DNA of 18,557 nt. Source: Desulfobulbus sp. (lineage in GTDB: Bacteria > Desulfobacterota > Desulfobulbia > Desulfobulbales > Desulfobulbaceae). The position numbers and the translations under genes were made by a program. Positions within the stretch are counted from its first letter, which is position 1. Each line of letters opens with the position of its first letter. Shown one piece after another: positions 14,430-18,557 of this stretch. The notes under the pieces were generated by a model that was not told the origin of the DNA, did not search any database, and saw only the letters and a program-made list of their open reading frames with translations. The stretch lies in the NCBI GenBank assembly GCA_028684915.1, contig JAQUEZ010000112.1, positions 1 to 18,557 of the forward strand, written 5' to 3'.

Positions 14430-14909
14430 TCATGCGCTGTGATGGCCGATTTCAGAAAGTGAGACGACCTCGTCGCCCACGATCAGATGATCGAGGACCC
14501 GGACATCGATCACCTTGAGGATCTCGGTCAGAGTGCGGGTGAGTTCCAGATCTTCCTTGCTGGGCTGGATACCGCCGGAGGGGTGGTTATGGGCGATAAT
14601 GACCGACGCTGCATTGAGCGTCAGCGCCTCCTTGACCACCTCGCGTGGATGGACCGAGTTGCGGTTGATCGAGCCTCGGAACATCTCCCGCCAGGCCAGC
14701 ACCTGATGCCGGCTGTCGAGAAACAGGCAGCCGAACACCTCGTGTTCCAGGCCGGTGAGCTTGAGCCCGATGGCCTCCTTGGCGGCGGTGGGCGACAGAA
14801 TCGCAGCCCCACGCCGGAACTGATAACCGCTGAGCTTACGGGCTTCGGAGAGAATGGTTTCCTTGGATGCGGGCTGATAGATGCCGCAGAGATCTTTGAT
14901 GTAGAGCAT
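14430..14909 (-). CDS. radC: RadC-like JAB domain protein
   Basis: This 159-aa protein is a RadC/YeeS-type JAB (MPN) domain. The conserved core is 'EVFGCLFLDSRHQVLAWREMFRGSINRNSVHPREVVKEAL' followed by the JAMM-type metal site H107-N-H109-P-S-G...P-S-x-x-D120 in 'IIAHNHPSGGIQPSKED'. It ends 'LDHLIVGDEVVSLSEIG', as the family does. It lacks the N-terminal helix-hairpin-helix part of chromosomal RadC, which is typical of the short forms on mobile elements. The biochemical role is unsettled; the older link to DNA repair has been questioned. The start is ATG 14909 after AGGAGG. It lies between the SNF2 helicase and ArdC genes and has its own structured leader. Confidence 0.9.
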   Translation of the reverse strand: MLYIKDLCGIYQPASKETILSEARKLSGYQFRRGAAILSPTAAKEAIGLKLTGLEHEVFGCLFLDSRHQVLAWREMFRGSINRNSVHPREVVKEALTLNAASVIIAHNHPSGGIQPSKEDLELTRTLTEILKVIDVRVLDHLIVGDEVVSLSEIGHHSA

Positions 14910-14923
14910 GTGTGCCTCCTGTG

Positions 14924-14967
14924 GACGAGGCACAGCAGCCCATCGGGGCAGTGTGCCCCGTCAGGGA
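14924..14967 (-). ncRNA. radC-motif-like structured RNA leader upstream of radC
   Basis: An 11-bp outer stem (14924-14934 with 14952-14962, one G-U type pair) encloses an inner 4-bp stem closed around the CCCATCGGG segment. A competing hairpin GGGGCA/TGCCCC (14945-14950 with 14954-14959) shares bases with it. It lies about 15 bases upstream of the radC start with the AGGAGG site between. Layout and block order match the other three leaders in the operon. Confidence 0.65.
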
Positions 14968-14987
14968 TTTTTTAATTTCGACTGGTT

Positions 14988-17288
14988 TCAAGCAGCCTGC
15001 CGCACCTCGGCCAAGACGAAATGGCCAAGGTGAGGCGGCTTGTAGAGTCGAATGGGTTTGTGGTTGATCTGGCCATGACCTTGGCGGTCATAGCTGCCGA
15101 TCCGGCGATCCTGCCAATAGACCACCCCGGATTGCAGCCGGAAGCGGTTGCCGTCCACATAGGCCACCGCCGTATTGCCCCGGAGATACACCCGGCCCCT
15201 GATCACCAACTCGTGGCGAACCAGGGCGGTTTGCCCGTCGGGGGTACTGATGGTGGTTGTGGTGGTCACCCGGGTTTCCTCGGTGGTGGTGATGCTTTCG
15301 TTCTCATCGAGATCGAGCACCGAGGCCAACTCCCGCTGGCGATACCGGCTCCAGGCAGTGTTGACATCCTCCACCGACTGTTGGCCGGTGAGGGCCTTAG
15401 CCAACTCGTACATCATGCTGTTCTCCGATTCGGAGAGGGCGGCCAGCCCTTGACCCGAGAGTTCGCCCTCAACCGCGAGCGAGGTCTCCATTTTCTGGGC
15501 CATGAGACTGAGCGCCTTGTCCTGCATGGTTTCGGCATAGGCCAGGTAAAAGACCCGGACCGGCAAGTTCTGACCAATCCGCCAACTACGGCGGCTGGCC
15601 TGCCTGAGGGTGAACACCGAATAGCCACACTGGAAGAAGACGATGGTCGGGAAGTCGAGCAAATCCAGACCGGTTTTGACCAGGTTGGGGTTGCAGAGCA
15701 GGCAGTCGTACTGGCCAGTAGCGAGGTTTTCTTTCAGCCAGTCTTCCCGCTGTTCCGGTTTGACCGCCTGTCCCCGGAGTACCAAAGGGGCAAAACCATG
15801 ATGGTGCAGCTTGTCCACCAGGGTGGGCAACAGGTCGCGGGTGCCGGTGTGTTCGAGGAAGACCGCCACTTTGCGGCCCTGTTTGCGTTCGGTTGTCAGG
15901 ATCTCCAACAACCGCTTTTCCTTGGCCAGGAGGTTGATCTCCAGGGCCGGAGCCGAGGCAATCAATTCCTCCACACCGCCGCGTTCGAGATAGACCCGTT
16001 CGCCGAAGCGGCAACCATCCGGATAGGCCAAGAGGCTTTGCAGCATCTTACCCAACAGCCGCATATCCCCGCAGGCGAGCGCCTTGCGGGTGGCAGCGAC
16101 CAGGGTGTTGGAGAGTTCGAAATAAGGGGTTTGGAGTGCGTCATCCATCGGAGTGGTGACGATGATTTCTTCGTAGTCGGGCAAGGCCTGACTGACATCG
16201 TTCAGCCGGACAAAGGCAGAACGCTCCAAGAGCAAATCCGGGAGCAGTAGCGGGGAAATCCCCGGTGCCTCCTTGATCCGGGCCTTGCCGGTCTTGCGGC
16301 CAATACTGGCCTGATTCCAGTCCGGGCCCAGATCATCGGCCTTGTAGGTGCGCTCCACCACCCCGTAGCGTTCGGCAAAACCGAGGGTGCGGCCGTATTC
16401 AAAACCGGCCTGCACCATCTGCCGGGGAAACATCCGCCAGAGGAGGTAGAACAAATCCTTCGAGTAACCGCCCATGAGGGTGCCGGTCAGCGCCAGCACC
16501 TTGCGGGAACGGGCGATCAGACAGGACATGGCCTGGCCCTGGGCAGTGCCGCCTCCCTTGAGTTCGTGGACCTCGTCAAGGATGACCAGATCGAAAAACC
16601 CTTTGGGGAGATAGCGTTTGATGAACTCGGCTTTGGCATAGCGCCGGTTGCGCCCACCATCGGCCGACCACATCCGGGCCCGGCAATGTTCACAGACCGG
16701 GGCCGGGTCGCTCAGATTGAACATCTCCTGAGCGCCACAGTCCGGGCAGCAGGATGCGCCTAGCCGGACCATGAAGCCGGGCTTGCGCTGGTAGTGCAGC
16801 TTGGCCCGCTCTTTGCCAAGGACCCAGATCTCGGTGCCCCGTGGTTTTGCAGGTTTTCGTTTATGCTCAAGCAACAGGGTCATATCCCGGCCGTTGAGGT
16901 TGATGCAGGTGCAGCCGGGCAGGGTTGCTTCCGCTTCCCGGATCCACTTGCGCACCAGATGACCGGGGCATTGAATGAGGATACGTTTGGCTGGCTTGGG
17001 AATGAGCGTGGCCACAGCCAGGCTCATGATCGTTTTTCCCGCTCCCATCTCCCCCACAAGAAAGGCGCCTTTGCGGTCTTCCTTGTAGAGCGTCCGGGCA
17101 ATGGGCAGGATGCCGCAGCGGATCTGGGCCTCAAACGGCGTGCGTTTGAGCTGACCCAGTTGTTCGCGGGCCTGTGCATCCCACTGATCCTCTGCCTTGG
17201 GCTGATAGACCGGGTGCATGGTGGTGATGACCTGGGACTTGAGTACCTCGCCCCATTGGTCAAGAAATTCGCTTAAAGGGATGTCCAT
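14988..17288 (-). CDS. SNF2/DEAD-type helicase with zinc knuckle
   Basis: This 766-aa protein is a superfamily 2 helicase/translocase. Walker A is 'VGEMGAGKT' (78-86), motif Ia 'IQCPGHLVRKW', motif II 'LDEVH' (237-241), motif III 'ALTGTL', and the C-terminal core has 'LLCNPNLVKTGLDLLDFP' and the SNF2-type motif VI 'QASRRSWRIGQ' (about 563-573). Between motifs Ia and II a C4 zinc knuckle is inserted (C181-x2-C184 and C199-x2-C202). After the core, a Thr-rich linker ('TTTTTIS') leads to a beta-rich C-terminal domain of about 80 residues. I chose ATG 17288 after GGAGGA; an upstream in-frame codon at 17324 would run through the structured leader. Such helicases are common in mobile-element backbones next to ardC and radC; their role may be in element maintenance or transfer. 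Confidence 0.85.
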   Translation of the reverse strand: MDIPLSEFLDQWGEVLKSQVITTMHPVYQPKAEDQWDAQAREQLGQLKRTPFEAQIRCGILPIARTLYKEDRKGAFLVGEMGAGKTIMSLAVATLIPKPAKRILIQCPGHLVRKWIREAEATLPGCTCINLNGRDMTLLLEHKRKPAKPRGTEIWVLGKERAKLHYQRKPGFMVRLGASCCPDCGAQEMFNLSDPAPVCEHCRARMWSADGGRNRRYAKAEFIKRYLPKGFFDLVILDEVHELKGGGTAQGQAMSCLIARSRKVLALTGTLMGGYSKDLFYLLWRMFPRQMVQAGFEYGRTLGFAERYGVVERTYKADDLGPDWNQASIGRKTGKARIKEAPGISPLLLPDLLLERSAFVRLNDVSQALPDYEEIIVTTPMDDALQTPYFELSNTLVAATRKALACGDMRLLGKMLQSLLAYPDGCRFGERVYLERGGVEELIASAPALEINLLAKEKRLLEILTTERKQGRKVAVFLEHTGTRDLLPTLVDKLHHHGFAPLVLRGQAVKPEQREDWLKENLATGQYDCLLCNPNLVKTGLDLLDFPTIVFFQCGYSVFTLRQASRRSWRIGQNLPVRVFYLAYAETMQDKALSLMAQKMETSLAVEGELSGQGLAALSESENSMMYELAKALTGQQSVEDVNTAWSRYRQRELASVLDLDENESITTTEETRVTTTTTISTPDGQTALVRHELVIRGRVYLRGNTAVAYVDGNRFRLQSGVVYWQDRRIGSYDRQGHGQINHKPIRLYKPPHLGHFVLAEVRQAA

Positions 17289-17302
17289 CGTCTGTCCTCC
17301 AT

Positions 17303-17354
17303 GGGGAAGGCAGACGATCCCCACCTGGGGGAACGAATGCCTCCCCTGATTGGG
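17303..17354 (-). ncRNA. radC-motif-like structured RNA leader upstream of the SNF2 helicase gene
   Basis: The outer stem pairs 17303-17312 with 17338-17346 (one bulge). A 4-base internal loop on each side leads to an inner stem 17318-17322 with 17328-17332. A CCC-type block at 17350-17354 on the RNA strand precedes it, as in the other copies. The GGAGGA ribosome binding site of the helicase gene overlaps its downstream edge, so folding could affect translation. Confidence 0.6.
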
Positions 17355-17369
17355 TCCTTTTGAGTTCGT

Positions 17370-17936
17370 TTAATCGAGATAGCCTTGCCGGATCCCTTCC
17401 AGTACCCGTTCCTCCAACTCTTCCTCCTGCCAACTGATCTTCCAGGACTGCCGCAGATGCGGATTACCAAAGGAGTAGAGTTGCTCCGGCTCCAGGACCT
17501 CGTCCCATAACCAGTCGCGCCACTGGCGCTTCAGCGGCATGGTGGTGCTGTTATCCAAGCGGTGATAGGCCTGCTGCCTGACAGCAACCATGTCCACGCC
17601 AAAGACGATGGCGGAACATACGGTCTCGGTTTGCTGGGCCTTACGTTCGAATTGTTCGGCGCTGATCAGCACCTTGTTGACCACATCGCCGATCTTCCGC
17701 GCCCGGATGGAGCGGATGGTTCCCGGAGTACGCCCCAGCTCCAAGGGAGTGGGTTCGATCCCCGAGATGCGGCTGAAGCCGCCGTTGTAGAAGTGGGCCG
17801 AAGTGGCCTGGATCTGGGCTGGGCTGCCGACCAGACTGAGCAGATAAGCCCGCGCCTGATCCGCCTCGATGCTGGCGATGAGGCCGTCGCAGTAGGTGAC
17901 AAAGCCGTTGCTGCGGATGGTGAGATAATCGTGCAT
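17370..17936 (-). CDS. Hypothetical protein, mobile-element backbone
   Basis: This is a 188-aa protein of no family I recognise. It starts 'MHDYLTIRSNGFVTYCDGLIASIEADQARAYLLSLVG', which looks like a compact alpha/beta unit, and ends in a Trp- and Glu-rich helical region ('LKRQWRDWLWDEVLEPEQLYSFG', 'SWQEEELEERVLEGIRQGYLD'). No signal peptide, membrane segment or catalytic motif is seen. The ATG at 17934-17936 follows AGGAGG, and an A-rich tract plus a structured leader lie just upstream. Position directly before the helicase gene, with the same leader type as ardC and radC, places it in the same regulated set. Function unknown; it is a real gene on codon, site and operon grounds. Confidence 0.75.
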   Translation of the reverse strand: MHDYLTIRSNGFVTYCDGLIASIEADQARAYLLSLVGSPAQIQATSAHFYNGGFSRISGIEPTPLELGRTPGTIRSIRARKIGDVVNKVLISAEQFERKAQQTETVCSAIVFGVDMVAVRQQAYHRLDNSTTMPLKRQWRDWLWDEVLEPEQLYSFGNPHLRQSWKISWQEEELEERVLEGIRQGYLD

Positions 17937-17956
17937 GATGCCTCCTGAAAAAAAGA

Positions 17957-17994
17957 GGGAGACATCCCCACCGGGGAATGCTCCCCCATGGGTT
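17957..17994 (-). ncRNA. radC-motif-like structured RNA leader upstream of the 188-aa gene
   Basis: This is the clearest copy. An outer 5-bp stem (17957-17961 with 17981-17985), a symmetric 3/3 internal loop, and an inner 5-bp stem (17965-17969 with 17973-17977) enclose a 3-base loop. A further C block (17990-17992 read on the minus strand) precedes it and could pair with the neighbouring G block instead. An A/T tract and the AGGAGG site follow on the minus strand. Confidence 0.65.
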
Positions 17995-18018
17995 GGTGTG
18001 GATATTTTATGAAAAAGT

Positions 18019-18557
18019 TCAGCGGATGATCAACATCTCGGCCTTGGCCATGTCGATGGCCTTGACCGTGGGCTGGTACAGGTCACGGGTGGTGACCATG
18101 GTGTCGCCGCTGTTATTATCGGCTATGGAATGAATTTTTTCCGTCTTGTGGACCACGCCCTTGATCACCAGCCGGTGGCCGTCCATCTCGATCTCGCCGT
18201 TCATGTAGCCGCCGGCAAGCATCAGGGCCAGATGGCCGTTCTTCAACGGTGCCAAGGGCCGGATGGAGTGGCACTGTCTGGGCGCCAGATCGTGGGTGAG
18301 CAGATCCTCCAGCAGCCCGCTTTTGCGGACCAGGGGGATGGCCTGCCTTGGATCGATCCGGCTGCACGTGAAGGTGCAGGGGTGTTTGGGCGCAGGTATT
18401 GCCAACCGTTCCGTGCAGATGGCCAACTGGGGAGCCGTGGCCAGAAAGATCTCCGGCGCCATGCCGGCGATGCAGTTCAGCTCCTGCTCCATGTGGGCTG
18501 CCTTGGCCTTGATTACCAATGAGCATTTCCGCCCGATCACCAAACACTGGTGGAAGG
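18019..18557 (-). CDS. Partial protein at the right edge, possibly DUF6094-like methyltransferase C-terminus
   Basis: This frame is open from the right edge of the window to a stop at 18019, about 179 codons. A TTG at 18543 is unlikely to be the real start because the frame continues upstream ('FHQCLVIGRKCSLV'), so the gene is probably cut. 'SIRPLAPLKNGHLALMLAGGYMNGEIEMDGHRLVIKGVVHKTEKI' resembles, from memory, the C-terminal part of DUF6094-type class I SAM-dependent methyltransferase proteins found near such helicase and RadC genes. No SAM-binding motif lies in the visible part, so this is a weak call. It would be the most upstream visible gene of the leftward operon. Confidence 0.4.
   Translation of the reverse strand, partial: FHQCLVIGRKCSLVIKAKAAHMEQELNCIAGMAPEIFLATAPQLAICTERLAIPAPKHPCTFTCSRIDPRQAIPLVRKSGLLEDLLTHDLAPRQCHSIRPLAPLKNGHLALMLAGGYMNGEIEMDGHRLVIKGVVHKTEKIHSIADNNSGDTMVTTRDLYQPTVKAIDMAKAEMLIIR

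Noticed and set aside
15021..16250. 409-codon open frame on the plus strand
   Set aside because: It is antisense to the SNF2-type helicase, whose motifs are clear; no family resemblance and no good ribosome binding site.

Overview
The window looks like accessory DNA from a proteobacterial mobile element (an integrative element or plasmid). The evidence is a backbone cluster encoding an ArdC-type antirestriction protein, a RadC-like JAB protein and a SNF2-type helicase, next to a compact antiphage cargo region. I cannot name a species. By eye, base composition is mosaic: GC-rich for hsdM, the DUF1016 gene, hsdR and the leftward backbone genes, intermediate for the other genes inside the restriction locus, and clearly AT-rich for the cyclase genes.

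Positions 1-10453 (+ strand) hold a Type I restriction-modification locus packed into one operon with overlapping starts and stops. It reads: end of hsdM (cut by the window edge), a DUF1016/YhcG-type PD-(D/E)XK nuclease, a TIGR02391-like protein with a HEPN-type RNxxxH motif, an AlbA_2/Schlafen-type DNA-binding protein, hsdS, a short 41-codon ORF, a DEAD/DEAH-type helicase, and hsdR. Three extra genes therefore sit between hsdM and hsdS, and one between hsdS and hsdR. The helicase cassette is flanked by near-identical 23-bp direct repeats. One copy is at the start of hsdR and the other is in the remnant-like ORF just after hsdS, as if the helicase had been inserted at the hsdS-hsdR junction.

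Positions 10454-12891 (+ strand) are AT-rich and hold two consecutive class III nucleotidyl cyclase genes followed by a membrane protein of the Pycsar effector (PycTM, DUF5706-like) kind. I read this as a Pycsar antiphage system with an unusual pair of cyclases. Both keep the two metal-binding Asp residues but differ in how they have lost the second half of the active site. This suggests a heterodimeric enzyme with one composite site.

Positions 12892-13188 are a gene-poor junction with a strong leftward terminator. Positions 13189-18557 (- strand) are a leftward operon transcribed toward the cargo: an incomplete gene at the right edge (possibly DUF6094-like), an unknown 188-aa protein, a SNF2/DEAD-type helicase with a zinc knuckle, a RadC-like JAB protein, an ArdC-like protein and a small 79-aa protein. 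Four of these genes are preceded, just upstream of the ribosome binding site, by the same kind of nested C-block/G-block hairpin. Position, gene types and architecture fit the described radC RNA motif, which would make this a multi-copy RNA leader set controlling an element's early-transfer and antirestriction genes.

Together the window stacks two immune systems (expanded Type I restriction and a two-cyclase Pycsar) onto an element that also carries its own antirestriction gene.
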